From assembly GCA_037693485.1 (NCBI GenBank), contig CM075352.1, forward strand, positions 72,418,001 through 72,482,000: a DNA stretch of 64,000 nucleotides, in the 5' to 3' direction. The notes below the pieces were generated by a model that did not search any database, was not told where the DNA came from, and was given only the letters and a program-made list of their open reading frames with translations. The translations under genes were made by a program, and so were the position numbers. Positions within the stretch are counted from its first letter, which is position 1. The number at the start of each line of letters is the position of its first letter. Below, piece after piece: positions 21,979-32,206 of the stretch. This DNA is from Kitagawia praeruptora (taxonomy: Eukaryota > Streptophyta > Magnoliopsida > Apiales > Apiaceae).

Positions 21979-24285
21979 CTATTTATCAGTCCTAGGAGAA
22001 GGTTTGTCACTCCTAACTTTAGGAGGACTGACAGTCTTAGCTCTCACATGCTTTTTCTTGATGTTTGAACTAGCAGCAGTATTTGAGCATGACTGGCTAG
22101 ATGCATTCATTAAATTCACAAAAGTTTGCATGACGTTAAAAGTGCATGGCATACAATTAGGTTGACCACACTGTGCATGATTCTGATGCAGATTATTCAT
22201 TGTATGTGTGACAGGCATGGCATGTGCAGCAGGAACATTTATGTTAGCTTTACATGCATAAGAAAGATGTTCAGTAGATTTGCAGTGATAACATGCTTTC
22301 TTTATTCGTTCAGCCTTAACCTCTTTTATGCCTTTCTTCCCTTGTTGTTTAACAGCCTTAGCTCCTATTCCTAGTCTAGATTCATCACTAGGGAAATTGA
22401 TTTTAACTTGTTTAATAGGAGTTATAGGTTGTGCTTTCTGACGATCTTCCATCTCAATCTCATATCTAGCTATCAATTCAGTCTCTTCTTCTTCTATTCT
22501 AGGAACAAGGTGTTTGTAGATGGGTTTGACAGAAGATTTAAGAATACTAGGTGTTTCCTTTTTAAGGTCACTGGAAGTAGTGTCGATAGGTCTCTTCCCT
22601 TCTTTCTTAGAAAGGTTAGAATAATCAAGTCCTACACCTACTCCAGTTATCTTCTTAAATACGTCATTATCTACATACACTTTACTAGCAGCTAGTTTGT
22701 AAGCTTCACATTTAGTTTCTAGCTCAGCTAGTTTGTTCCTTAAACATGATTCTATTTCTGCCTTAAGGACGAGCTTGTGTTCCAAAGATTTAATAAAATC
22801 TCTTAGAGAAGTATCTACAGTGCAAGCAGCCTCTAACTCTTCCACTTTTGCCTCAAGCATTCTGCTTTTGGCGACAAGTGTTTTCTGTTCCTTTTGAGAA
22901 GTGTCTAGGCTTTTGCACAACATGTAGATCTCTTCGCTAAGAGCCCCGTTCTGTTCCTTATAATCATCAATAGACATTTCTACTTTAAGGGTTAGAACTG
23001 GTACCTCTGGTTCCTCTGATGTCTCAGCCATGAGCGCAAAGTTTGCTACATGAGTAACATCTTCCTCATCTGAATCATCCCAAGCTCTTCCTTCTGTTAC
23101 TACTAAAGCTCTTTTACCATGTTTTTCTTTCACCAGCGATTCATACTTGCTTTTGAGGGCTTCAAATGTCTCTTTTGGATAAGTCTGTTTAGGCTTTTTG
23201 CAGTCCGAGGCAAAATGTCCAGGTTCACCACAATTATAGCAATTGAACTTCATTTTGAAATCCAACGGAGATTTGTAGCTGGTACTCTTGCCTTTGTTTT
23301 TGTAGCCTGATGAACTACCACCACCCTTAGTAGCCCGATAGTAAGATGAAGAATTTCTCTGTGGTCGGTTGCTCTTTCTAAATCTCATGTTGCTGAACTT
23401 CCTTGCCATGTATGCCACGACACTATCGTCCATGTTGTCCAGCTCTTCTTGGGTGAAGTAGTCATCATCACTGTTAGATGCACACTCGTCATCATTATCA
23501 ACTTGATGCGGTGCAGGTGATGATTTAGGCTTTGCTGCAACCATTGCCTTCTTAGACTTTTCCTCATCAGCAACTAATCCTGATGCAGTTTCTTTTCCTT
23601 TTGAATCATTGTCCCACGCTTGATCTTGAAGTGTCTCCAGCTCATAGGTCTTCAGAATTCCATAATATTCTTCCAGAGAAGTTGTATGCAAATCTCTGGT
23701 TTCTCTGATTGCGTAGACCCTATGTTCAATGCTCTTTGGCTGGTTCCTCAGATATCTCGTATTGGTCTCAACCATGGGGAGAGTAACACCTCTCAGATTC
23801 AAATCCAATACCAACTGACTGAATCGTAGATAGACATCTGTTATGCTTTCTCCTTTTCGTATTCTAAAGGTGTCATACTCCATCTTGAGTATAAGTGTCT
23901 TGTTGCTTCTAACCTCTGCAGATCCTTCCATGACAACTTCTATCTTGTCCCAAATCTTCTTTGCTGTATTCAAACCTTTGACTATGTTGAACATTTCATG
24001 ATCGAGAGATTCCATCAAGGTTTGTCTTACAGAAGTATCATAAGCTATTTGCTCCTTGTCAGCATCCGTAAAGTCCGCTGCCTTTTTAGGCTCAGACCGA
24101 GCAGGTATAACCTCCTCTCCTTCCGTACGCTCAGGAATAGCTTTCATTGGAACGAATTTACCCTTTTCAAGGACTTCCAGATACTCAGGGTTAATAGTCT
24201 CTAAGTAGAGTCTCATTCTGAAAACCCATTCTTCATAGTGATCTCGGTTGAACATTGGGATCTTGAAAGAATTTTTAGGAGCCAT
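21979..24285 (-). CDS. Copia2 gag, 768 aa, two zinc knuckles
   Basis: Structural protein that packages the element's RNA in the cytoplasm. I take the start at MAPKNSF (24,283-24,285); the frame is open 12 codons upstream. Residues 1-40 hold NRDHYEEWVFRMRLYLE, the N-terminal motif of copia gag (DUF4219-like), followed by a UBN2-type gag domain to about residue 240. A CCHC knuckle CYNCGEPGHFASDC lies near residue 348. A long coiled coil spans about residues 470-570. A second CCHC, CYHCKSTEHLSYAC, lies near residue 665, and the tail is basic. The 5' part is duplicated at 29,054-29,911. The frame is uninterrupted. Confidence 0.88.
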   Translation of the reverse strand: MAPKNSFKIPMFNRDHYEEWVFRMRLYLETINPEYLEVLEKGKFVPMKAIPERTEGEEVIPARSEPKKAADFTDADKEQIAYDTSVRQTLMESLDHEMFNIVKGLNTAKKIWDKIEVVMEGSAEVRSNKTLILKMEYDTFRIRKGESITDVYLRFSQLVLDLNLRGVTLPMVETNTRYLRNQPKSIEHRVYAIRETRDLHTTSLEEYYGILKTYELETLQDQAWDNDSKGKETASGLVADEEKSKKAMVAAKPKSSPAPHQVDNDDECASNSDDDYFTQEELDNMDDSVVAYMARKFSNMRFRKSNRPQRNSSSYYRATKGGGSSSGYKNKGKSTSYKSPLDFKMKFNCYNCGEPGHFASDCKKPKQTYPKETFEALKSKYESLVKEKHGKRALVVTEGRAWDDSDEEDVTHVANFALMAETSEEPEVPVLTLKVEMSIDDYKEQNGALSEEIYMLCKSLDTSQKEQKTLVAKSRMLEAKVEELEAACTVDTSLRDFIKSLEHKLVLKAEIESCLRNKLAELETKCEAYKLAASKVYVDNDVFKKITGVGVGLDYSNLSKKEGKRPIDTTSSDLKKETPSILKSSVKPIYKHLVPRIEEEETELIARYEIEMEDRQKAQPITPIKQVKINFPSDESRLGIGAKAVKQQGKKGIKEVKAERIKKACYHCKSTEHLSYACKANINVPAAHAMPVTHTMNNLHQNHAQCGQPNCMPCTFNVMQTFVNLMNASSQSCSNTAASSNIKKKHVRAKTVSPPKVRSDKPSPRTDK

Positions 24286-24902
24286 TTCAAATCTTGTCAC
24301 TAAAAATTTCCAAGTACCCAAGACTAGGCTATGTAGACTAGGCTATGTAGAACTTCTGCCAAGTCGAAATTTCTCTAAGTAGAAATTTTGCTCAAGTCAA
24401 AATTTCTCTAAGTAGAAATTGTTCAAGTCGAAATTCACCAAGTAGAAATTGTCCAAGTCGAAATTCTATGTAGAAAATCTCAAGTAGAAATTCTATGTAG
24501 AACTTTTTGTCCTTAGAATAATTTTCTGCAGATTACTTTTAATATTGAATAAACAATATTATCACTTTAACACTCTTTTTGACTTTTGATTACTTTACAC
24601 GCCGAAAGTGACTAACCCACTTGCAAAGCACTGAGTACACTTTCTTTTGCTTTCGGCCAAGGAATAATAATCAAATCAAAAGTACAAAAACACCTTTTTG
24701 ACTATCTTATTTGTTTGAAAAAGGAGATCAAAAAGTTGTTGGGTTATCTTCTTTGATAAGAACAGATGATGAACACTCAAGAACACCAAATATCAATGAA
24801 CCCAGATTAATTCACAAAAATTAATTAAAATACACCCAAGCTAAATAATCACACCTGGAGTATTTAAATAATTTTTCCCGGATGAGTTTTCACTGGAAAT
24901 GA
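24286..24902 (-). other. Second copy of the Copia2 leader
   Basis: 617 bp upstream of the full gag, nearly identical to 29,912-30,527. It contains TCGA/AAGTAGAAATT repeats (24,340-24,500). It ends at the shared ACTGGAAATGA and then runs directly into the CACTA-like block, so it has no LTR or PBS attached. Confidence 0.8.
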
Positions 24903-24904
24903 TT

Positions 24905-25475
24905 TCCATTAGTAACGGATATATCCGTTACTAATGACATTATCCGTTACTAATCGTCCGTCACAATTGCTTAGTAACGGATATATCCGTTACTAATGAC
25001 ATTAGTAACGGATACATCCGTTACTAATGACATTAGTAACGGATATATCCGTTACTAATCGTCCGTCACAATTGCTTTTTTTTTTTATTTTGTAACAGAT
25101 ATATCCGTTACTAATTAGTAACGGATATATCCGTTACAAATAGATTAGTAACGGATATATCCGTTACTAATTAGTAACGGATATCTGGAATTAGTAACGG
25201 ATATATCCGTTACTAATTAGTAACGGATATATCCGTTACAAATAGATTAGTAATGGATATATCCGTTACTAATCGTCCGTCACAATTGCTTTTTTTTTTT
25301 ATTTTGTAACAAATATATCCGTTACTAATTAGTAACGGATGATGAGCATTAGTAACGGATATATCCGTTACTAATTAGTAACGGATGTTGAGAATTAATA
25401 ACGGATATATCCGTTACTAATTAGTAACAGATGTTTAGAATTAGTAACGGATATATCCGTTACTAATATTAAAAA
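24905..25475. repeat. Left sub-terminal palindrome array of the CACTA-like element
   Basis: About 14 copies of the 20-bp palindrome GTAACGGATATATCCGTTAC with variants, separated by short spacers such as ATGACATT and, twice, by CGTCCGTCACAATTGC followed by a T-run. Confidence 0.9.
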
Positions 25476-25810
25476 AATTAAATAAGCTCTCAGCCAATCA
25501 CAGGCTGCCACCACAGCCGACCCCACCTCTCTCAGCCAATCAGAGGCTGCCACCACAGCCGCCCCCACCTCTCAGCCAATCACATCGCTCCACTTGTACA
25601 CGAGAGGCACCCAACCTCAATTTTGCCAGATTTGTTGAAGCAAGGTTTCGGAGGCTGCCACCACAGCCGCCCCCACCTCTCAGCCAATCACATCGCTCCA
25701 CTTGTACACGAGAGGCACCCAACCTCAATTTTGCCAGATTTGTTGAAGCAAGGTTTCGAACCCCTGACCTCCAGTGAGGTAGTACACCCCCTCAACCAAC
25801 TGTGACACGC
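25476..25810. repeat. GC-richer segment with a 108-bp tandem duplication
   Basis: Short repeats of CTCAGCCAATCA and GGCTGCCACCACAGCC lead into two copies of a 108-bp unit (25,543-25,650 and 25,651-25,758) containing ACTTGTACACGAGAGGCACC. The second copy continues into GGTTTCGAACCCCTGACCT (25,752 on), which on the minus strand resembles a Pol III B box. Base composition is far more GC-rich than the flanks. Confidence 0.8.
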
Positions 25811-25879
25811 GAGTATTTGTGAAATATATGGAAATACAATCCTTATACTATGAACTTTTACATGTTTTTGTTTTATAAA

Positions 25880-26488
25880 TTCGTTTAAAATTAAAATTTT
25901 TTAAAAAATTCGTTTTAATTTAATTTTACATATTTTTTAAAATTTATTTTTTTAAAAAATCGAAAATAATTATTTTTTTTAAAAAATCGAAAATAATTAT
26001 TTTTTTAAAAAAATCGAAAATAATTATTTTTTTAAAAAAATCGAAAATAATTATTTTTTTAAAAAAATCGAAAATAATTATTTTTTTAAAAAAAATCGAA
26101 AATAAATATTTTTTTAAAAAAACGAAAATAATTAATTTTTTTTTAAATCGAAAATAATTATTTTTTTAAAAAAAAGCGAAAATAATTATTTTTTTAAAAA
26201 AATCCAAAATAATTATTTTTTTTAAAAAAACGAAAATAATTAAATTTTTTTAAAAATCAAAAATAAATATTTTTTTTAAAAAATCGAAAATAATTATTTT
26301 TTTTAAAAACTGGAAAATAATAATTTTTTTAAAAAAACGAAAATAATTATTTTTTTAAAAAAATCGAAAATAATTATTTTTTTAAAAAAATCGAAAATAA
26401 TTATTTTTTTAAAAAAACGAAAATAATTAATTTTTTAAAAAAATCGAAAATAATTATTTTTTAAAAAAATCGAAAATAATTATAATAT
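25880..26488. repeat. AT-rich minisatellite, about 27-bp unit
   Basis: More than 20 degenerate copies of CGAAAATAATTATTTTTTTA followed by an A-run. The CGAAAA block recurs every 26-29 bp; slippage in the A and T runs accounts for most of the variation. Confidence 0.9.
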
Positions 26489-26489
26489 A

Positions 26490-28445
26490 CACAAAAATTA
26501 CAAGCTTATTTGATGTGATTTTATAATATAAATCTCCAAAAAACAATACTCGCGATAACTAGTATCGTCCCGATTGCACAAAACAATAATTTAAAATCTT
26601 TTTTCGACGATCCAACCGTACGGCTGTTAATATCTAAGGATTTTAGTGATATACACAAAAAATTAAAAAATTACAAGCTTATTTGATGTGATTTTATAAT
26701 ATAAATCTCTAAAAAACAATACTCGCGATAACTAGTATCGTCCCGATTGCACAAAACAATATTTTTAAAATCTTTTTTCGACGATCCAACCGTACGGCTG
26801 TTAATATCTAAGGATTTTAGTGATATACACAAAAAATTAAAAAATTACAAGCTTATTTGATGTGATTTTATAATATAAATCTCCAAAAAACAATACTCGC
26901 GATAACTAGTATCGTCCCGATTGCACAAAACAATATTTTTAAAATCTTTTTTCGACGATCCAACCGTACGGCTGTTAATATCTAAGGATTTTAGTGATAT
27001 ACACAAAAAATTAAAAAATTACAAGCTTATTTGATGTGATTTTATAATATAAATCTCCAAAAAACAATACTCGCGATAACTAGTATCGTCCCGATTGCAC
27101 AAAACAATATTTTTAAAATCTTTTTTCGACGATCCAACCGTACGGCTGTTAATATCTAAGGATTTTAGTGATATACAAAAAAAATTAAAAAATTACAAGC
27201 TTATTTGATGTGATTTTATAATATAAATCTCCAAAAAACAATACTCGCGATAACTAGTATCGTCCCGATTGCACAAAACAATATTTTTAAAATCTTTTTT
27301 CGACGATCCAACCGTACGGCTGTTAATATCTAAGGATTTTAGTGATATACACAAAAAATTAAAAAATTACAAGCTTATTTGATGTGATTTTATAATATAA
27401 ATCTCCAAAAAACAATACTCGCGATAACTAGTATCGTCCCGATTGCACAAAACAATATTTTTAAAATCTTTTTTCGACGATCCAACCATACGGCTGTTAA
27501 TATCTAAGGATTTTAGTGATATACACAAAAAATTAAAAAATTACAAGCTTATTTGATGTGATTTTATAATATAAATCTCCAAAAAACAATACTCGCGATA
27601 ACTAGTATCGTCCCGATTGCACAAAACAATATTTTTAAAATCTTTTTTCGACGATCCAACCGTACGGCTGTTAATATCTAAGGATTTTAGTGATATACAC
27701 AAAAAATTAAAAAATTACAAGCTTATTTGATGTGATTTTATAATATAAATCTCCAAAAAATAATACTCGTGATAACTAGTATCGTCCCGATTGCACAAAA
27801 CAATATTTCTAAAATCTTTTTTCGACGATCCAACCGTACGGCTGTTAATATCTAAGGATTTTAGTGATATACACAAAAAATTAAAAAATTACAAGCTTAT
27901 TTGATGTGATTTTATAATATAAATCTCCAAAAAACAATACTCGCGATAACTAGTATCGTCCCGATTGCACAAAACAATATTTTTAAAATCTTTTTTCGAC
28001 GATCCAACCGTACGGCTGTTAATATCTAAGGATTTTAGTGATATACACAAAAAATTAAAAAATTACAAGCTTATTTGATGTGATTTTATAATATAAATCT
28101 CCAAAAAACAATACTCGCGATAACTAGTATCGTCCCGATTGCACAAAACAATATTTTTAAAATCTTTTTTTGACGATCCAACCGTACGGCTGTTAATATC
28201 TAAGGATTTTAGTGATATACACAAAAAATTAAAAAATTACAAGCTTATTTGATGTGATTTTATAATATAAATCTCCAAAAAACAATACTCGCGATAACTA
28301 GTATCGTCCCGATTGCACAAAACAATATTTTAAAAAAATATTTCGACGATCCAACCGTACAGCTGTTAATATCTAATGATTTTAGTGATATACAAAAAAA
28401 TTAAAAAATAACAAGCTTATTTGATGTGATTTTATAACATAAATC
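26490..28445. repeat. Satellite-like array of a 174-bp unit, about 11-12 copies
   Basis: Positions of the CAAGCTT marker are 26,501, 26,674, 26,848, 27,022, 27,196, 27,370, 27,544, 27,718, 27,892, 28,066, 28,240 and 28,412. Spacing is 173, then 174 nine times, then 172, so the period is 174 bp with strong homogeneity. Each unit holds CGATAACTAGTATCG (imperfect palindrome) and CGACGATCCAACCGTACGG. The first and last units are the most diverged, as expected of an array homogenised by unequal exchange. Confidence 0.95.
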
Positions 28446-28459
28446 TTTTAAAAGTATTA

Positions 28460-29015
28460 AATTAGTAACATATATATTATTCCTTAGTAACGGATATATC
28501 CGTTACTAATATTAGTAACGGATATATCTGTTACTAATTCTATGTATCCGTTACTAATTAGTAACAGATATATCCGTTACTAATATTATATATCCATTAC
28601 TAATTAGTAACAGATATATAATATTAGTAACGGATATATCTGTTACTAATCAGTAACGGATACATAGAATTAGTAACGGATATATCTGTTACTGATTAGT
28701 AACGGATATATGTGCATTAGTAACGGATATATCCGTTACTAATTAGCAACGGATATATCCGTTACTAATTCTATATATCGTTACTAATTAGTAACGGATA
28801 TTTAATATTAGTAACGGATATATCCGTTACTAATTAGTAACGGATACATAGAATTAGTAACGGATATATCAGTTACTAATTAGTAACGGATATCTGACCC
28901 ATTAGTAACGGATATATCCGTTACTAATTAGTAACGGATATATCCGTTACTAATGCCATCAGTAACGGATATATCCGTTACTAATTAGTAACGGATATAA
29001 CCGTTACTAATGACT
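28460..29015. repeat. Right sub-terminal palindrome array of the CACTA-like element
   Basis: The same GTAACGGATATATCCGTTAC palindrome as on the left, again a dozen or so copies, some with CTGTTAC or TATATAAT variants. It ends 25-40 bp before the CACTA terminus. Confidence 0.9.
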
Positions 29016-29053
29016 TTTTTTATCTGTTAGTAATTTGCCAGTTTGGTGTAGTG

Positions 29054-29911
29054 GTCCATGTTGTCCAGCTCTTCTTGGGTGAAGTAGTCATCATCACTGT
29101 TAGATGCACACTCGTCATCATTATCAACTTGATGCGGTGCAGGTGATGATTTAGGCTTTGCTGCAACCATTGCCTTCTTAGACTTTTCCTCATCAGCAAC
29201 TAATCCTGATGCAGTTTCTTTTCCTTTTGAATCATTGTCCCATGCTTGATCTTGAAGTGTCTCCAGCTCATAGGTCTTCAGAATTCCATAATATTCTTCC
29301 AGAGAAGTTGTATGCAAATCTCTGGTTTCTCTGATTGCGTAGACCCTATGTTCAATGCTCTTTGGCTGGTTCCTCAGATATCTCGTATTGGTCTCAACCA
29401 TGGGGAGAGTAACACCTCTCAGATTCAAATCCAATACCAACTGACTGAATCGTAGATAGACATCTGTTATGCTTTCTCCTTTTCGTATTCTAAAGGTGTC
29501 ATACTCCATCTTGAGTATAAGTGTCTTGTTGCTTCTAACCTCTGCAGATCCTTCCATGACAACTTCTATCTTGTCCCAAATCTTCTTTGCTGTATTCAAA
29601 CCTTTGACTATGTTGAACATTTCATGATCGAGAGATTCCATCAAGGTTTGTCTTACAGAAGTATCATAAGCTATTTGCTCCTTGTCAGCATCCGTAAAGT
29701 CCGCTGCCTTTTTAGGCTCAGACCGAGCAGGTATAACCTCCTCTCCTTCCGTACGCTCAGGAATAGCTTTCATTGGAACGAATTTACCCTTTTCAAGGAC
29801 TTCCAGATACTCAGGGTTAATAGTCTCTAAGTAGAGTCTCATTCTGAAAACCCATTCTTCATAGTGATCTCGGTTGAACATTGGGATCTTGAAAGAATTT
29901 TTAGGAGCCAT
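29054..29911 (-). pseudogene. Copia2 gag fragment (5' part, duplicate copy)
   Basis: The first 286 or so codons of gag, starting at the same MAPKNSF (29,909-29,911) and running in frame into the CACTA terminus after the residues DNMD. Nearly identical to 23,428-24,285; only a few substitutions seen. Lacks both zinc knuckles and the coiled coil. As the copy nearest the 5' LTR it would be translated first from the genomic transcript, giving a truncated gag. Confidence 0.88.
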
Positions 29912-30630
29912 TTCAAATCTTTTCACTAAAAATTTCCAAGTACCCAAGACTAGGCTATGTAGAATATCTATGTAGAACTTCTGCCAAGTCGAAATTTCTC
30001 TAAGTAGAAATTTTGCTCAAGTCGAAATTTCTCTAAGTAGAAATTGTTCAAGTCGAAATTCACCAAGTAGAAATTGTCCAAGTCGAAATTCTATGTAGAA
30101 AATCTCAAGTAGAAATTCTATGTAGAACTTTTTGTCCTTAGAATAATTTTCTGCAGATTACTTTTAATATTGAATAAACAATATTATCACTTTAACACTC
30201 TTTTTGACTTTTGATTACTTTACACGCCGAAAGTGACTAACCCACTTGCAAAGCACTGAGTACACTTTCTTTTGCTTTCGGCCAAGGAATAATAATCAAA
30301 TCAAAAGTACAAAAACACCTTTTTGACTATCTTATTTGTTTGAAAAAGGAGATCAAAAAGTTGTTGGGTTATCTTCTTTGATAAGAACAGATGATGAACA
30401 CTCAAGAACACCAAATATCAATGAACCCAGATTAATTCACAAAAATTAATTAAAATACACCCAAGCTAAATAATCACACCTGGAGTATTTAAATAATTTT
30501 TCCCAGATGAGTTTTCACTGGAAATGAATTAAAGCTCACTTTTCGAAAAAAATGAAAAGTAGATCTAGAAAATGAAAACTCACGATTCTTCTACCAAACA
30601 CAAGGATCTATGTTTTGTATGTTAAACATC
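29912..30630 (-). other. Copia2 leader, copy attached to the 5' LTR
   Basis: Untranslated leader between PBS and gag. Bases 29,912-30,527 are repeated at 24,286-24,902; 30,528-30,630 exist only here. Holds the same TCGA/AAGTAGAAATT repeat cluster at 29,980-30,130. Confidence 0.8.
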
Positions 30631-30643
30631 CGCTCTGATACCA
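30631..30643 (-). promoter_or_regulatory. Copia2 primer binding site (initiator tRNA-Met)
   Basis: Minus-strand TGGTATCAGAGCG, the standard complement to the 3' end of initiator tRNA-Met used by plant Ty1/copia elements, two bases from the LTR. Confidence 0.92.
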
Positions 30644-30645
30644 AT

Positions 30646-31701
30646 TGTTAGGTCCAAATGTGTTGTAGAGGGGGGGTGAATACAACTTTTCGATTATGAG
30701 AAGCAATAAATACGATGCAATAAATGAACACACAGATTCAAGGAATATATTTCTTTATATATAACTTGAAAAGGTTGCTACAACATTCATTACAAAGTAT
30801 AACAGAAGTTCAGAGAGAAGTAAATGATTCTAAGCTCTGTGAATATACTCTCTCTCTTTTTCTTTTGTTTTTCTCAATATTGCTCACTAACTAAAACATT
30901 ACACAAGTGCTTCTATTTATACTACATGTAATCTATGTCCTGTAGTCTTCAAAGACTAAGATGTACGTGGCCCAATGATGTCCACATAAATCTTGCCTTA
31001 TCTTGAAAGCTTGGAAATCTGCCAATCAGAAGATGCCATGTGTCATGTTGAAGCTGCACTCTAAGTAGAACTTCTACTTGAGAATTTCTACTTAGCCATC
31101 TCGAAATTTCTAAGTCGAACTTCTACTTAGAAATATTCTACTTGGCCATCCAGAACATTTAGTACTTAGAAAATATTCTGGTCTTCAACTTGAAACTTCA
31201 ATGCACATCTTGAGCTTGTGATATCTTCATGTCTTCTTTATTCTTCAGCAAGCTCTTGAACATGGATCTTTATTACTGACATAAACTTGCTATCAATGTC
31301 CTGACACTTGATGCACTGGTCTGGTTCATAAGTGACTAGTCTTGATAGTGTTTCTGCTTCTTGAATAAATTACCATATTCACTTAGTAACTTGGCTTTCC
31401 AATATTCGCTTTCCTTCTTGTTCACTTGAAATCGATTGGTCTTGTTGATACTGATAGTTATGATCTTGATTCTCGATTTCTCAAATCACTGAGGCCTGAA
31501 CAACTTTGACTTGAACTTCTCTCAATGATTTCTTCTTGGCTTGATCATAGTTAACATGTTCAATTGTATCAATTACCTTGTCTTCATATAGTGTTGATTT
31601 CTTGTGACTTCTTGTTCTTGATTGTCTTCTGGTTAAGTATCTTTTCTTTTAATTGAGTTACATTGGTTATAGTGTTACAAGTTTATACACTCTGCCTTTC
31701 A
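30646..31701 (-). repeat. Copia2 5' LTR (1,056 bp)
   Basis: Promoter-bearing LTR, TGTTAGGTCC...CTGCCTTTCA, the same length as the 3' LTR with about three mismatches. The minus-strand TATA box TATAAATAG is at 30,913-30,921 (plus view CTATTTATA). Confidence 0.92.
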
Positions 31702-31706
31702 AATAC

Positions 31707-32201
31707 CTAGGTTGAGCTTTTCATCCTTGGGTTTGTCCTAGCATCTCTTTGCTTAATTCCTTGATTTGGTTATACTAGTAGTGCTTCATTATTGGTAGCT
31801 AGTATCAAGAGAGCTAATTTATGTGCTTCACTAAATTATTGTTTTTAGAAGAGAAATAAGTGATTGTGTGCTTCACCAATTATCTTGGTTAGGTAGAGTT
31901 GGATATATTTTGCTTGTTGGGTTGAAGTGCTTAAGTTTCCATAATCCTTGGGTCAAATATCTCTATAACTTGCTAATTTACTCATTGTGCCTTGTTGTGT
32001 TGGTAAAAATTGGATGATTGCCATTAACTTAGTTGTATATCTCTAGCAATTTATTTCTTGTAGGCTAGGTGTTTGATAAAACACCTCAACAAACTCAAAA
32101 CCCCCCCTTTGTCCACACTTATAGATTGTAAGAAATAATCTACTTGAAATCAATATTGATAGTCCTTCCCTGTGAACGAACTACGAAAAACACTACCTTC
32201 A
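31707..32201 (+). mobile_element. Ty3-type solo LTR, right part
   Basis: Continues from 11,534 after the Copia2 target site duplication. Ends CACTACCTTCA, followed by CATGT (32,202-32,206), the right copy of its own TSD. See the left part at 10,726-11,534. Confidence 0.75.
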
Positions 32202-32206
32202 CATGT

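Larger units (their letters stand above)
24903..29053. mobile_element. Non-autonomous CACTA-like DNA element, left terminus missing
   Basis: Right end, read inward on the minus strand, is CACTACACCAAACTGGC (29,037-29,053), a good CACTA terminus. Both flanks inside are sub-terminal arrays of the palindrome GTAACGGATATATCCGTTAC (about 14 copies on the left, a similar number on the right), typical of transposase-binding sub-terminal repeats. Between them are a GC-richer segment, an AT-rich minisatellite and a 174-bp satellite. No transposase ORF. The left end lacks CACTA and joins Copia2 leader directly, so the element was truncated or recombined there and no 3-bp TSD can be shown. Confidence 0.75.
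11535..31701 (-). mobile_element. Copia2: 20.2-kb Sirevirus-like Ty1/copia retrotransposon with duplicated 5' region
   Basis: Two LTRs of 1,056 bp each (11,535-12,590 and 30,646-31,701), flanked by AATAC (11,530-11,534 and 31,702-31,706). Minus-strand order: 5' LTR, initiator-tRNA-Met PBS, leader, broken gag copy, CACTA-like insertion, second leader, gag, pol (PR-IN-RT-RH), repeat-rich spacer, ORF3, PPT, 3' LTR. I count about three LTR mismatches (0.3%), so it is very young. Without the 4.15-kb insert and the 1.475-kb duplication it would be about 14.5 kb. The large gag with coiled coil, long spacers and an extra 3' ORF fit the Sirevirus (SIRE/Maximus) lineage. Confidence 0.9.

Noticed and set aside
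24891..24902. CACTGGAAATGA as the left terminus of the CACTA element
   Set aside because: The same bases occur in the other leader copy (30,516-30,527), where they continue into ordinary leader sequence, so they belong to Copia2.
26490..28445. Regular repeats suggesting a CRISPR array
   Set aside because: The whole 174-bp unit is repeated with no unique spacers, and this is plant nuclear DNA. It is a satellite-like tandem array.
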